From contig NZ_CP117768.1 of NCBI RefSeq assembly GCF_028623165.1, positions 5,770,001 to 5,834,000 of the forward strand: a stretch of 64,000 nucleotides of DNA. The letters are read 5' to 3'. A program made the position numbers and the translations under genes. Of this stretch, positions 7,958-17,587 are shown piece after piece. The DNA comes from Nostoc sp. UHCC 0926 (GTDB lineage Bacteria > Cyanobacteriota > Cyanobacteriia > Cyanobacteriales > Nostocaceae). Each line of letters begins with the position of its first letter. Position 1 is the stretch's first letter. The notes under the pieces were generated by a model. The model did not search any database and had not been told where the DNA came from. It saw only the letters and a program-made list of their open reading frames with translations.

Positions 7958-8033
7958 TTGAGGATCGAGGATTGGGGACTGAGTAAGAGTTTTACCAGTG
8001 CCCAATGCCCAAGCCTCTATATTTAGTACTTTG

Positions 8034-9065
8034 TCAAATCTGGCACTTAGCGATCGCATCATTAAAAGTAGTGTCCCACAGAGGTTTCACACTAACCTTA
8101 GCTGGGAGGACGCCAGCTTCGGTAAAGGTGTCAGCTACCTCTTGCTGTGAGGCGATCGCTTCATCGGAGGTAGGGAGAACCTGAACATGGCGTTGTTTTT
8201 CTTCCTGCTTTGCTTGTTCTAGGACAATGCTTTCATCTATGCCGATAGCTGAAGCATAACTTTTTGCCCAGGTTTCCAAATTGGATTCGCGCCAAGCTTG
8301 CGACTTTTTAATCCTACAGAGGAAGTCAGCGATCGCAGCATTTTTACCTGGATCTGCGATCGCACTGGGAGCGCCTACAATCATGAAGTTACCACTCAAG
8401 ATATCCTTTGCAGACTTCAGTTCCCTGGCGCCATCCTTTTTAGCTTGGGGGATGGAATAACCGTAGGTAGCCCAGCCATCTAGATCACCTTTCCTGAAGG
8501 CAGAAAGTCCGTCGGGGATCGAGAGGGCGATCGCATCAATATCCTTCAAAGTCAGACCAACTTCCTTCAACATCTTGATCAAGAAGTAATGGGCTGTCGT
8601 AGCTTTGACGTAAGCAACTTTCTTACCTTTGAGGTCTGCGATCGTTTTAGCTGGAGAATTTTTTGGTACAAGCACAGTTTGTCCGATAGTTGGGCCCTTA
8701 GTGGCTGCAATAATCTTCACCGCATCCTGAGTACCGATCGCAAAAATCGGTGGAGTCTCACTACACGATGCAATATCAATGGCATTAGCATTGATTGCTT
8801 GCACCATAAGATTACCCCCAGTAAACTCCGTGAACTGAGTTTTGTAGGGAAAATTATCTAGTCCAGCTAACTTCAACTGGAGATCCCAACCACCCTTAAA
8901 CTTAGCAATATTGAGAGTCACCCCTGATAAATCAACTGTTGGGTTGGAGGAAGTTTGAGTGGAAGTGTTAGTACAACTAGTTGCTGTTGCAATGAGTGCT
9001 GTAGTAGTGCCTGTCATCGCACCAAGCCAGCGGAGTATCTGACGACGTTTATAGCGGGTAGTCAC
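8034..9065 (-). CDS. ssuA: Sulfonate ABC transporter substrate-binding lipoprotein (SsuA-like)
   Basis: A 343-aa periplasmic binding protein of the NrtA/SsuA/TauA family, delivering sulfonate-type anions to an ABC permease. The N-terminus has RRQILRWLGA, a twin-arginine-like start, then a hydrophobic stretch and lipobox TATSC, so a lipid-anchored and possibly Tat-exported protein is predicted. Family signatures are ANAIDIASCSETPPIFAIG, VPKNSPAKTIADLKGKKVAY, and AFRKGDLDGWATYGYSIPQA. It is the last gene of the leftward ssu group and probably works with the SsuB/SsuC proteins at 11.7-13.5 kb. The true ligand cannot be read from the sequence. Confidence 0.88.
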   Translation of the reverse strand: MTTRYKRRQILRWLGAMTGTTTALIATATSCTNTSTQTSSNPTVDLSGVTLNIAKFKGGWDLQLKLAGLDNFPYKTQFTEFTGGNLMVQAINANAIDIASCSETPPIFAIGTQDAVKIIAATKGPTIGQTVLVPKNSPAKTIADLKGKKVAYVKATTAHYFLIKMLKEVGLTLKDIDAIALSIPDGLSAFRKGDLDGWATYGYSIPQAKKDGARELKSAKDILSGNFMIVGAPSAIADPGKNAAIADFLCRIKKSQAWRESNLETWAKSYASAIGIDESIVLEQAKQEEKQRHVQVLPTSDEAIASQQEVADTFTEAGVLPAKVSVKPLWDTTFNDAIAKCQI

Positions 9066-9184
9066 ATGAACCTCGCATGACTGAATAGATCATTGTCGAG
9101 ACATTGTAATTGCTAGTCTCTACCAAAGGATTTGTCCGATTCATTAATTGAATCGGTATTAAGGCGATATGCAACTTAATATTT

Positions 9185-9285
9185 TGACCTCACTTCCATT
9201 CCTCTTTCCTTTTAGGAGAGAGGCTTTGAATTTTCCCTCTTCCCTCATAGAGAAGGGGGCTGGGGGGTTAGGTTTGAGTAAAAGT
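9185..9285. repeat. Interspersed CTCTTTCC/GGAGAGAGG-type repeat
   Basis: A stretch with CCTTTTAGGAGAGAGGCTTTG and GGCTGGGGGGTTAGGT, the same family as the block inside the MITE at 5713-5886 and the one encoding part of the N-terminus of the binding protein at 22233. It lies between ssuA and the first dehydrogenase gene. Confidence 0.55.
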
Positions 9286-9301
9286 TGCACACGGGCGTGT
9301 A

Positions 9302-10252
9302 TTAGTATCCAGCTTGCTTATCTACGACATTCCGCAAGGGCTGACCAGTTTGGTAGCGTTTGAGATTATCGATAAACAGTTGTGCTATGCGCTCTCTCAA
9401 GCGTGGCGACAAGGCTGAACAATGGGGTGTGATAAAGGCGTTCGGCAACGACCACAAGGGACTTTCCGGCGGCAGAGGTTCGTTTGCAACCGTATCTAAT
9501 CCAGCCCCCGCAATCCATCCTTCACGGAGTGCGGTAAGTAATGCAGTCTCATCTACTATTGCACCACGAGCAATATTAATTAGGTATGCAGATTGACGCA
9601 TAGAGCGCAATGCAGCTTCATCGATCAAGCCTTTAGTTTCTGGAGTCAGTGGTGTAGCAATAACTACATAGTCGGCTGTCGGCAAGAGCGATCGCCATTT
9701 ATCAGCACCCACAACTTTGTCAAAATTCGGTAGAGGTTCGGGATGGCGGCGACTACCCCAAACTTGAACTCCAAAGGCTTTGGCGCGAGATGCGATCGCC
9801 TGACCAATATTTCCTGTGCCGATAATTAATAAAGTCGCGTCTGCCAACTCTTCGAGAAACACTCCTCTTACCCAAGTGTGTTCATCCTGCAAAGTTTGCA
9901 ATTTTCGCAGATTCTTGGCGTGATAAAGCATGAATGCCAGTACAAATTCTGAAATTGGAATTGCGTGAACCCCTGCGCCATTAGTGAGGATAATGTCCTT
10001 TTGCAAAAAAGTTGGTGTGAGGATGTGATTCACGCCAGCACTCGGTGCCTGTTGCCAACGCAGCTTGGGTGCTGCTGTCAACACTTTGTCAAGGGTAGAG
10101 GTTTTCAGGTAAAATCCGTTGACATAAACTTCTGCATCGCTAACATCACCATCAAGATTGCCTTCACTATCAACCTCCACAACATCTATATCAGATGGTA
10201 GGTGTGGCTCAATATCAGTAATGAGATGATCGGGTAAAATTAGTTTCACCAT
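9302..10252 (-). CDS. D-2-hydroxyacid dehydrogenase (NAD-binding), paralogue 1
   Basis: A 316-aa cytosolic oxidoreductase that interconverts a 2-hydroxyacid and a 2-ketoacid with NAD(P)H. The Rossmann motif is ATLLIIGTGNIGQAIASRA, followed by WGSRRHPEPLPNFD. Catalytic elements are NIARGAIVDE (substrate-binding Arg), GLDTVANEPLP (Glu) and TPHCSALSP (His). Length is usual for the family. A close paralogue lies immediately upstream (10422-11369), and both sit between ssuB and ssuA in the same orientation. Their substrate could be a sulfonated hydroxyacid such as sulfolactate, but this is inference from position only; glyoxylate/hydroxypyruvate-type activity is an equal alternative. Confidence 0.85.
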   Translation of the reverse strand: MVKLILPDHLITDIEPHLPSDIDVVEVDSEGNLDGDVSDAEVYVNGFYLKTSTLDKVLTAAPKLRWQQAPSAGVNHILTPTFLQKDIILTNGAGVHAIPISEFVLAFMLYHAKNLRKLQTLQDEHTWVRGVFLEELADATLLIIGTGNIGQAIASRAKAFGVQVWGSRRHPEPLPNFDKVVGADKWRSLLPTADYVVIATPLTPETKGLIDEAALRSMRQSAYLINIARGAIVDETALLTALREGWIAGAGLDTVANEPLPPESPLWSLPNAFITPHCSALSPRLRERIAQLFIDNLKRYQTGQPLRNVVDKQAGY

Positions 10253-10421
10253 TTGCTAGTCTCCCATTCAATTTTGGATTTTGGATCAACACGTCTTCAT
10301 TTTTAATTTTGGACTTCGGCAACTCTTAGAGACGCTCTTGCGTTCGCTCAGTCGAACGATTTTGGATTGTGCAACCCAAGCCGCAGCACCTATTAATTTT
10401 TAATTTTTAATTTTTAATTCC

Positions 10422-11369
10422 TTAGTATCCTGCTTCTTTGTTTACTACATTTCGTAACGGCTGACCAGCTTGGTAGCGCTTCAGATTGTCGATAAATAGC
10501 GTTATTGAACGCTGTTTACTTTTTGGGGAATGAGCGGAAGTATGAGGTGTGATAAAGATGTTAGGAAGTGACCACAAAGGACTTTCTGGTGGTAGCGGTT
10601 CTGAGTTAACTGTGTCTAATGCTGCACCTGCAATCCAACCTTCTGTGAGCGCTTTTATTAATGCCGATTCATCGACTACGCCACCACGAGCAATATTAAT
10701 TAGATAGGCATGTTTTGGAAGCGATCGCAATACAGATTCATCAATAAATTCTTTGGTTTCTGGAGTTAGTGGTGTCGCAATAACTACATAATCAACCCCT
10801 GGAAGAAGCGATCGCCATTCATCAGCACCCACTACTTTATCAAAATTTGGTAGCTCTTGGGGATGACGGCGACTGCCAATAATTCTTAAGCCGAAGGGTT
10901 TAGCACGGGCGGCAATTTCTTGACCAATACCACCAGCACCAATAATTAGCAAGGTTGCATCTGTCAACTCTTCGATAGCGAAACCTCTTTTCCAGTGATG
11001 TTCTGCTTGTAAAGCATATAATTCTGGCAGGTGTTTGGCATGAGCCAGTATATAAGTGATCACAAATTCTGCCATCGGAATCCCATGTACTCCGGCTGCA
11101 TTTGTGAGGATAATATCTCTTGACAAATAAGTTGGTGTCAGGATATGATTCACCCCTGCATTTGGTGCATGATGCCAACGCAGTGCAGGTGCTGCTGCTA
11201 TTATTTTATGCAGCGTCGGACTTCTGGATAAAAACCAACTGAAATAAACTTCAGCATCGCTAGCATCTCCGTCTAAATTTCCTTCAACATCTACCCTGAC
11301 AACCTCTGTATCAGGTGGTAAATGAGGCTCAATATCAGCAACAAGTTCGAGCGGTAAAATCAATTTCAT
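10422..11369 (-). CDS. D-2-hydroxyacid dehydrogenase (NAD-binding), paralogue 2
   Basis: A 315-aa paralogue of the gene at 9302, similar along its whole length. It carries ATLLIIGAGGIGQEIAARA (nucleotide-binding), GSRRHPQELPNFDKVVGADE, NIARGGVVDESALI and TPHTSAHSPKSK with the catalytic histidine. The tandem pair points to a local gene duplication followed by divergence; the second glycine-rich turn differs (GAGGIG against GTGNIG). It lies 374 bases downstream of ssuB in the same direction. The 169-base gap between the paralogues holds a GACGCTCTTGCGTTCGC small repeat. Substrate unknown. Confidence 0.85.
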   Translation of the reverse strand: MKLILPLELVADIEPHLPPDTEVVRVDVEGNLDGDASDAEVYFSWFLSRSPTLHKIIAAAPALRWHHAPNAGVNHILTPTYLSRDIILTNAAGVHGIPMAEFVITYILAHAKHLPELYALQAEHHWKRGFAIEELTDATLLIIGAGGIGQEIAARAKPFGLRIIGSRRHPQELPNFDKVVGADEWRSLLPGVDYVVIATPLTPETKEFIDESVLRSLPKHAYLINIARGGVVDESALIKALTEGWIAGAALDTVNSEPLPPESPLWSLPNIFITPHTSAHSPKSKQRSITLFIDNLKRYQAGQPLRNVVNKEAGY

Positions 11370-11743
11370 GGTAGATTACCTCTTTCCTATTTACAGGACT
11401 ATTTCTATAAATTGCTTCTGTCTAATTAAGTACTTTTTCCTACTAATACAAAATTTGATAATTATTTTTAATTATAGATAAAATCCCTAAAAACAAAAAT
11501 GCTACCATGACATTTAACAGCCTCTTTCAACACCAGAATATACTCAGCTATAACAATCCTAAATCATTCCTGAAAATCTCTCTTTATTCTCTCTGCGTTC
11601 TCTGCGTCTCTGTGGTTTGTTATAAAAAATTATTTTTTACAACTCATGTAATATTGTCCTATTAGCAATCTTGATTCTCGAAGTAGCCTATTTTACCGCA
11701 GCTACCTCAAGCATTATATTAATCAACTAACAAAAGCTAAATC
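11370..11743. other. AT-rich spacer between ssuB and the dehydrogenases
   Basis: An AT-rich stretch without a supported gene. At 11590-11625 there is a CTCTGCGTTCTCTGCGTCTCTGTGG dispersed repeat (in two blocks), common in Nostoc spacers. It may contain a separate promoter for the dehydrogenase pair, but none is clear. Confidence 0.35.
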
Positions 11744-12520
11744 TCAGCTACTAAACTGCAACAATTGGTTATTTGGCTGAGTACCTTCATGGCTCATTAC
11801 TCGCTGGAGAACTGTTTCTCTGATATTCACAAACACTTCACTACTTCTATTTCGTGGGCGTGAAATTCTCACAGGTAAATCCAGAGAAATCTGTCCTTCT
11901 TCAATCACTATTATTCGGTCTGCCAACGCCACAGCCTCTTCCACATCATGAGTAACCAAAAACGCAGTAAATCTCCGCTCTTGCCACAAGTTCTCAATCA
12001 AACTCTGCATCTCTTGGCGAGTTAAAGCATCCAATGCTCCCAAAGGTTCATCTAGCAACAACAAACGGGGCTGACTAACTAATGCTCTTGCCAATGACAC
12101 CCGTTGCCGTTGTCCACCAGATAAGACATATGGCCACTCATCAGCCCTATCCTTGAGTCCGACTTTATCGAGTGCCCACAAAGCTTTTTCCCGCCAATTA
12201 CCTTCCAAACCCAACCCCACGTTCTGAACAACGTGCTTCCACGGCAGCAAGCGGGGATCTTGAAACATCACTGTTACAGAGCGGCTGAGTCTATGCAGGG
12301 GTTCTCCATCTAGTAGTATTCCGCCTGAAGTCGCTTTATCTAATCCTGACACAAGACGCAATAAGGTACTCTTACCGCAACCACTACGTCCGACAATAGC
12401 GACAAACTCACCTGCTTTAACTTCTAAATTCAGCGAGTTTAAAACAGTTTTCTTACCAAAAGCCTTCGTCAAATCCAAAATACTTAGTTGTGTACCTTGT
12501 ATATTAGAACTCACTTGCAA
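11744..12520 (-). CDS. ssuB: Sulfonate ABC transporter ATP-binding protein (SsuB-like)
   Basis: A 258-aa ATPase that powers import through the SsuC permease at the inner membrane face. Motifs: Walker A GRSGCGKSTLLRL (from about residue 44), Q-loop MFQDPRLLPW, signature VLSGGQRQRVSLARAL, Walker B RLLLLDEPLGALD, H-loop FLVTHDVEEAVALADR. The KHVVQNVGLGLEG segment after the Q-loop is typical of the nitrate/sulfonate/taurine branch. It follows ssuC by 134 bases in the same direction and is the only ATPase of this class in the window. It may therefore serve all five binding proteins. Confidence 0.93.
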   Translation of the reverse strand: MQVSSNIQGTQLSILDLTKAFGKKTVLNSLNLEVKAGEFVAIVGRSGCGKSTLLRLVSGLDKATSGGILLDGEPLHRLSRSVTVMFQDPRLLPWKHVVQNVGLGLEGNWREKALWALDKVGLKDRADEWPYVLSGGQRQRVSLARALVSQPRLLLLDEPLGALDALTRQEMQSLIENLWQERRFTAFLVTHDVEEAVALADRIIVIEEGQISLDLPVRISRPRNRSSEVFVNIRETVLQRVMSHEGTQPNNQLLQFSS

Positions 12521-12654
12521 AATCTCCTTTTTTAGAACAATCGGGATTTAATTATTTGATGAGATGTTGAAGAAAGCAAATCACATTCAAAATGAATATA
12601 AGTCAAAAGTTAAAATCCAGAATTTTCAACTTTTGACTTTGGTAACTTTAGCAT

Positions 12655-13482
12655 TTATGACTTTTGATAATTGGGGTTCCAAGCCAAGAATTTTGTTTCT
12701 AATCCTCTAGCGATCGCATCTGCTAATTTACCCAGCAACGCATAGATCACAATACTCAAGACCACAACATCAGTTTGCATAAACTCACGGGCATTCATTG
12801 CCATATAACCAAGACCAGAATCTGCCGCGATCGTTTCTGCCACAATTAATGTCAGCCACATAATCCCCAAGGAATAACGGACACCAATTAGAATCGAAGA
12901 CAACGCTCCTGGAAAAATGATTTGCCACAGAAGTTGTGGTGTGTTCAATCCATAGACTTTTCCCATCTCAATCAGTCCCGGGTCAACACTACGGATGCCA
13001 TGAAATGTATTCAGATATAACGGGAAAAATACCCCTATAGACACTAGAAATAATCTGGCTTGATCGCCAATACCAAACCAGAGAATTACCAGCGGAATTA
13101 ATGCCAAATTAGGGATAGTCCTCAGCATTTGCAGGGAACTATCTAATAACTTTTCTGCGACACGGGAAAAGCCATTGAGCAATCCCAAACCGAACCCAAT
13201 GCTGCCACCAACTATAAAACCAGATATCGCCCGCCCAGCACTAATTCCTATATGGTGAAAAAGTTCTCCGGTGGAGGCTAGTTTAATCGCTGTAGCAATT
13301 ACACCACTAGGGGCTGGTAAAATTCTAGTTGAGAGTAAACCAATTCTGGAAGCAAGTTCCCAAAGTACTAGCACTAGAACAGGCACAATCCAGGGAACTA
13401 TTTTCTCGATTTGCGGGTTGTCTAACACCTCGCTCAGGGATATATTATTGTTGCTTTTGGGGTGTTTAAGGGTAATAGTCAT
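12655..13482 (-). CDS. ssuC: Sulfonate ABC transporter permease (SsuC-like)
   Basis: A 275-aa inner-membrane permease with about six hydrophobic segments. The first is VPWIVPVLVLVLWELASRIG. The coupling loop is MGKVYGLNTPQLLWQIIFPG, the EAA-like motif of binding-protein-dependent permeases of the SsuC/TauC/NrtB family. LVIGVRY-type text after it (SSILIGVRYSLGIMWLTLI) and AETIAADSGLGYMA are family signatures. It lies between ssuD and ssuB on the same strand, making a core import-and-desulfonation group. Start ATG at 13482 gives MTITLKHPKSNNN; the upstream spacer contains only ATTTTAGATTTTAGA repeats. Confidence 0.92.
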   Translation of the reverse strand: MTITLKHPKSNNNISLSEVLDNPQIEKIVPWIVPVLVLVLWELASRIGLLSTRILPAPSGVIATAIKLASTGELFHHIGISAGRAISGFIVGGSIGFGLGLLNGFSRVAEKLLDSSLQMLRTIPNLALIPLVILWFGIGDQARLFLVSIGVFFPLYLNTFHGIRSVDPGLIEMGKVYGLNTPQLLWQIIFPGALSSILIGVRYSLGIMWLTLIVAETIAADSGLGYMAMNAREFMQTDVVVLSIVIYALLGKLADAIARGLETKFLAWNPNYQKS

Positions 13483-13615
13483 GGAATTCTGGATTTTAGA
13501 TTTTAGATTTTAGATTGTCCACAAGCATAAATCTAGAAGCATCAAATTTTAGACTTTAAATTTGGTGTTTTTGCTTAATCCAAAATCCCAAATTCAAAAT
13601 CTAAAATTGGCATAG

Positions 13616-14764
13616 TCATGAGGCACTCGTTAATTGTTTAGTAAATTTTTCATTGCCAAGTATTTCGCTAACAGTACTCAAGACTGGTGGTGTTAGCGGT
13701 GTAGATTGGTTCTGCAAAGGTAGACGGGGAAATAATAATTCAGCAGTGCGATATGCTTCTTCTAAATGGGGATATCCAGAGAACACAAAGGTTTCTATGC
13801 CCAAATTGCGATATTCCAGCATCCTAGCGATAACGGTATCGGGATCTCCAACTAGGGCCGTACCAGCACCACCCCGCACCAATCCAATTCCTGTCCACAG
13901 GTTGGGGCTAATCTCTAAGGCTTTTCGACTACCACTATGTAGTTGACTCATGCGCTGCTGTCCTTCAGAATCAGAACTAGCCAAGTTTTTCTGAGCTTTT
14001 GCGATCGCATCCTCATCCACATACTTAATTAGCTCATTGGCAGCATCCCAAGCCGCAGACTCGGTTTCTCGCACAATTACATGCAAGCGAATCCCAAAAC
14101 TTACTGTTCTACCTTGTTCAGCCGCCAATCGCCGAACTTCAGCAATCTTTTGGGCCACTTGTTGTGGAGGTTCGCCCCAAGTCAGGTAAACATCTATATG
14201 TTTAGCAGCAACCCGCTTGGCAGCAGCAGATGAGCCACCAAACCATAAGGGTGGATAGGGTTTTTGAACTGGTGGGAATAGGAGTTTACCACCTTTGATA
14301 TCCAGGTAGTTTCCTTTAAAATCGACTGTTTCTCCGCCGACGATACCCCGCCAAACTGTGAGAAATTCATCCGTTAAATCATAGCGATCGTCATGACTAA
14401 GATGCAAGCCATCCCCAGCCAGTTGCACAGGATCTCCACCTGTAACCACATTAATCAACAATCTTCCTTTAGAAATCCGGTCAAATGTTGCTGCCATCCG
14501 TGCAGCAGCACCTGGGGAAGTAATTCCTGGGCGAATTGCCACCAGAAATTTCATCTGCTTGGTGACAGATATAAAAGCGGCAGCAGTTATCCAAGCATCT
14601 TCACAAGAACTCCCTGTGGGTAACAATGCACCCGTGTAGCCTAAACTATCTACAGCTTGGGCAATTTGCTGCAAATAATCAGGTGTGGCAACACGAGAGC
14701 CAATATCTGTGCCTAAATAGCGTCCGTCATGAGATCCAGTAGGAATAAACCAGAGAATTTGCAT
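13616..14764 (-). CDS. ssuD: FMNH2-dependent alkanesulfonate monooxygenase (SsuD-like)
   Basis: This luciferase-fold enzyme cleaves the C-S bond of alkanesulfonates with FMNH2 and O2, giving an aldehyde and sulfite. The 382-aa protein starts MQILWFIPTGSHDGRYLG, as in SsuD. It contains GYTGALLPTGSSCEDAW, FLVAIRPGITSPGAAARMAA, RLLINVVTGGDPVQLAGDG, HDDRYDLTDEFLTVWRG and TWGEPPQQVAQKI, all SsuD hallmarks. The frame extends 15 codons upstream, but the family begins at this ATG (14764). It heads the leftward ssu group. A dedicated SsuE flavin reductase is not seen in the window, so reduced FMN must come from elsewhere, possibly from the flavoprotein/ferredoxin pair at 20.3 kb (inference). Confidence 0.93.
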   Translation of the reverse strand: MQILWFIPTGSHDGRYLGTDIGSRVATPDYLQQIAQAVDSLGYTGALLPTGSSCEDAWITAAAFISVTKQMKFLVAIRPGITSPGAAARMAATFDRISKGRLLINVVTGGDPVQLAGDGLHLSHDDRYDLTDEFLTVWRGIVGGETVDFKGNYLDIKGGKLLFPPVQKPYPPLWFGGSSAAAKRVAAKHIDVYLTWGEPPQQVAQKIAEVRRLAAEQGRTVSFGIRLHVIVRETESAAWDAANELIKYVDEDAIAKAQKNLASSDSEGQQRMSQLHSGSRKALEISPNLWTGIGLVRGGAGTALVGDPDTVIARMLEYRNLGIETFVFSGYPHLEEAYRTAELLFPRLPLQNQSTPLTPPVLSTVSEILGNEKFTKQLTSAS

Positions 14765-15832
14765 GTTTGTCAGCGTATGAGGGCTTAAAACTACTATAAC
14801 TCGACACAATTACCGTAGTTTTTAATCAGTATTTTACAGGAAATTATTTAAAAAACCAGTGTAGATTAACGATTGATAAAAAATAACTACCCACAAAATT
14901 TACTTTTTTGCGGATAATCCTGGTAATCATTACACTTTTGGAGCAAAGATGGCTGTCGTGGAGAATACAAGTTTTGTCAAAAACTTATATTGTCGGATGA
15001 CCTTCATCTTCAAAGTCTACTCCCCAAGGTCTGTGCTTGAATAAAGGTTATGGTTACGAGAAGTCTGTGACCAAGCAGTAGAGTTTGAATACACGGATCA
15101 TATCCGAACACGAATAGTTAAAGCAAAAATCTGGTGATATGTATTGATGGATACAATATCAAGACAAGGCATCAGCTAAAGAAATAGGTTAGGACTTATG
15201 CTTTGACAGGAAAGACCAAATATGGATGATTTGAAAAATCACATCTGTCGTAGGGAACATTGCTGTGCCCATAGGGTGCGGATCTATTTAGCATCAAAGA
15301 ATGATTAATAAAAGCCTTAAACGGCCTATGGATGGTAAATGCATACCATGATTAATTTGTACAGTGCATAAGTCTTATAGGTGTTTCAGTTTATCGAAAG
15401 TTCTCAAACATTTGGCTGGTCAAATTAGCCCTCTTTAATCACTCTAGGAAAATAAAAATAAGAGCCATTTTTTCAAGTTTAGATTGAGCGAGAATTTGAG
15501 CGTTTATTTTCTAACAGAATGGCTTAAATCAGAGTTTATGGTAAAAGTCTTATGCTATAAGGGTTATAGATTATTGTCTCGCAAATTTGATAGAAGAGGG
15601 TTAAGTTGAAAGCTTTTTGTGATCATCCATGCGATCCAGAGAAAGAGCAGCCAAAGCACACCTAACTCAAAAAAAGCCCCATATTTCTCAAATTTTAGCT
15701 GATAAAAAAGATGTAAATCAGACACCTTCAAAAAGCTGGTTACTTGACGATATAACTCAATTTTTAGTTAAAAATATTTTTGAATTTAACTCTCTATGGT
15801 AGAGTTACAATGAAGCCTGCTACTGAATAGTT
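14765..15832. other. 1-kb intergenic region with a decayed palindromic MITE
   Basis: No gene is supported. Between about 15225 and 15300 the order TTTGAAAAATCACATCTGTC, GTAGGG ... CATAGGGTGCGGATC, TATTTA parallels the 90-bp palindromic MITE. Its central palindrome is replaced by a diverged sequence, so this is probably an old copy. The 100 bases next to ssuD should hold the ssu promoter (a TATAGT lies 40 bases upstream of its ATG), and the AT-rich right end the promoter of the glycosyltransferase cassette. Confidence 0.45.
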
Positions 15833-17398
15833 ATGAAACAAAATAATACACGTGGATTAATTATAGCTTTACTAGGGTTAGCTAGTATATTTTACTTAAC
15901 AATTGTATACAAAGATACTTTTGGTGAGAGAGATACTTTCCGCATGGCAATGGGTGTTATTGACTCGATCACATCTAATAAACCATTAGGAAGCAGTATG
16001 CTTTATGGTCGTGATATCTCTTTTGCATACTTTGTATTATTAGATTTTTTTAGGCCAATTTTTAAAACAAATTTGGCTCTGATAGTTCCTTTTATCAACT
16101 ATATAAATGCCTTGAGTGCTATTTTGATGATTATACCTTTGTTCTTTTTAGCTAGGAGATATTGGGGAACAACTATAGCCTTATTAGCAAACATATTACT
16201 AATATCGATCCCAGCTTGGAGGGCAACCAGCCAATATGGACATCCCATGACTGAAGCTGTATTATTCATGTTCATAGGATTAGCCTTGATTGGTTATCGT
16301 TCGTTCCTAAGATCATTGAGATTAAGATGGAATAAATTAATTTTCTTGGATGTACTAATTATTGCTGCTTTTGCTTTATGTTTAATGTTCAGGCTTGATG
16401 CAATACTAATGTTTCCTCTAATTCCAGCCTGTCTTCTTCTCGAAAATTATCCTTTTAAAAAGATTGTTTCTACTTCCATTTTATATAGTGTTTTTCCAAT
16501 AATTCTTTTTAAAGTAATGCAATCTCAACTTCCAGTGATTGTTGGTCAAGAAAGTAATGGACTACTTGATCAACTTTTATTATGGAATAATCCTGTTAGA
16601 TACGTTGATAATTTTTTGCGTGGTAACCTACTTTTTATTTGGGGCTTAAATCCTTTAATCTGTTTGATATTTGTGATTTCCTGCATTTATTTGGTGTATA
16701 AACAACGTAATTATTCAAATCTATTTTTTATCTTACCAACAGTCTTATTAAATTACATATTTTGGCTACCCAATGCTGCTCCACCCCGTCATTTTATCTA
16801 TTTAGCTCCTGTTGCAGCAATTAGTATGGCAATTTTCTTAGCAGATATTTTCCCAACAGTAAAATCCTTTGTAAAAAATCATATAGTTATAGGAGTAGCA
16901 CTCGGAGCAATTTTAACATTTTCTGTTTTGATCAGCTATAAATATTCCTATTCTGTATCAATGTCGAAGAAATACTCTTACACAGCAGAACAACTAGGTA
17001 ACCAATTACAACAATTAGAGCCAAAAAATAAGCCAATTTTTGTAATTGGGGATACTATTCCGGCAGTGGTTCAAATGCAACTTCTATCAAAAGATACAAA
17101 GGTAAAGTATGAAAAAACAAATATTCTTACAGACGATGCTATTGAAGCTCAAGAAAAATCTGCTTTTAAACCTAAACCTGTATATATAAATGTCATAGTT
17201 GTAGAGAATAAAAAGAATAAATTTATATGTTATTTCCAAGGTTGGAAAACAAAAATAAATGAAATCAAGAGATTTTTCTTGGCAACAGACAAATATACCC
17301 AAGGTTATCTTGTAGTAGATATGTTAGATAAAAATGGTAATAAGATTGATATTGACCCATCTAGCTTGACTAATAAATTAGAGGTTTTAAAATTATAA
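15833..17398 (+). CDS. GT-C fold membrane glycosyltransferase (PMT/ArnT-like)
   Basis: A 521-aa polytopic protein with roughly ten or more hydrophobic segments in its first 390 residues, then a soluble C-terminal domain (about 395-521). The first extracytoplasmic loop contains KDTFGERDTFRMAMG, an acidic pair expected of GT-C enzymes that use a polyprenyl-phosphate sugar donor. PNAAPPRHFIYLAPVAAISM resembles the membrane/loop boundary of this class. It is followed by a TVP38-like protein and a GT2 enzyme of the kind that makes polyprenyl-phosphate sugars, so the three likely decorate an envelope glycan or protein. The gene is visibly more AT-rich than its neighbours, suggesting transfer. Acceptor unknown. 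Confidence 0.7.
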   Translation: MKQNNTRGLIIALLGLASIFYLTIVYKDTFGERDTFRMAMGVIDSITSNKPLGSSMLYGRDISFAYFVLLDFFRPIFKTNLALIVPFINYINALSAILMIIPLFFLARRYWGTTIALLANILLISIPAWRATSQYGHPMTEAVLFMFIGLALIGYRSFLRSLRLRWNKLIFLDVLIIAAFALCLMFRLDAILMFPLIPACLLLENYPFKKIVSTSILYSVFPIILFKVMQSQLPVIVGQESNGLLDQLLLWNNPVRYVDNFLRGNLLFIWGLNPLICLIFVISCIYLVYKQRNYSNLFFILPTVLLNYIFWLPNAAPPRHFIYLAPVAAISMAIFLADIFPTVKSFVKNHIVIGVALGAILTFSVLISYKYSYSVSMSKKYSYTAEQLGNQLQQLEPKNKPIFVIGDTIPAVVQMQLLSKDTKVKYEKTNILTDDAIEAQEKSAFKPKPVYINVIVVENKKNKFICYFQGWKTKINEIKRFFLATDKYTQGYLVVDMLDKNGNKIDIDPSSLTNKLEVLKL

Positions 17399-17417
17399 TA
17401 ACTATAATTTTAAAACC
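17383..17417 (+). terminator. Long A/T inverted repeat overlapping the GT-C stop codon
   Basis: GGTTTTAAAATTATA (17383-17397) is perfectly complementary to TATAATTTTAAAACC (17403-17417) across a 5-nt loop. It includes the stop codon of the preceding gene. There is no clean T-run after it, so it may act as an mRNA 3'-end stabiliser or attenuator rather than a classical terminator. Confidence 0.5.
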
Positions 17418-17587
17418 TGATAAAAGAGATAAAAAAGGAGTTTTGGCGATTATTCTGAAGGCTGTATTATTTAGCTGACTAAAGTAGCGAATAACTTCAC
17501 TTATTTTTTAATTCATTAATTTATTCTGCTTTCCAGAAGCAAGATTTTCAAAAATTAATGAAAGGGTAAATTGAGAGAAATTAGGTT

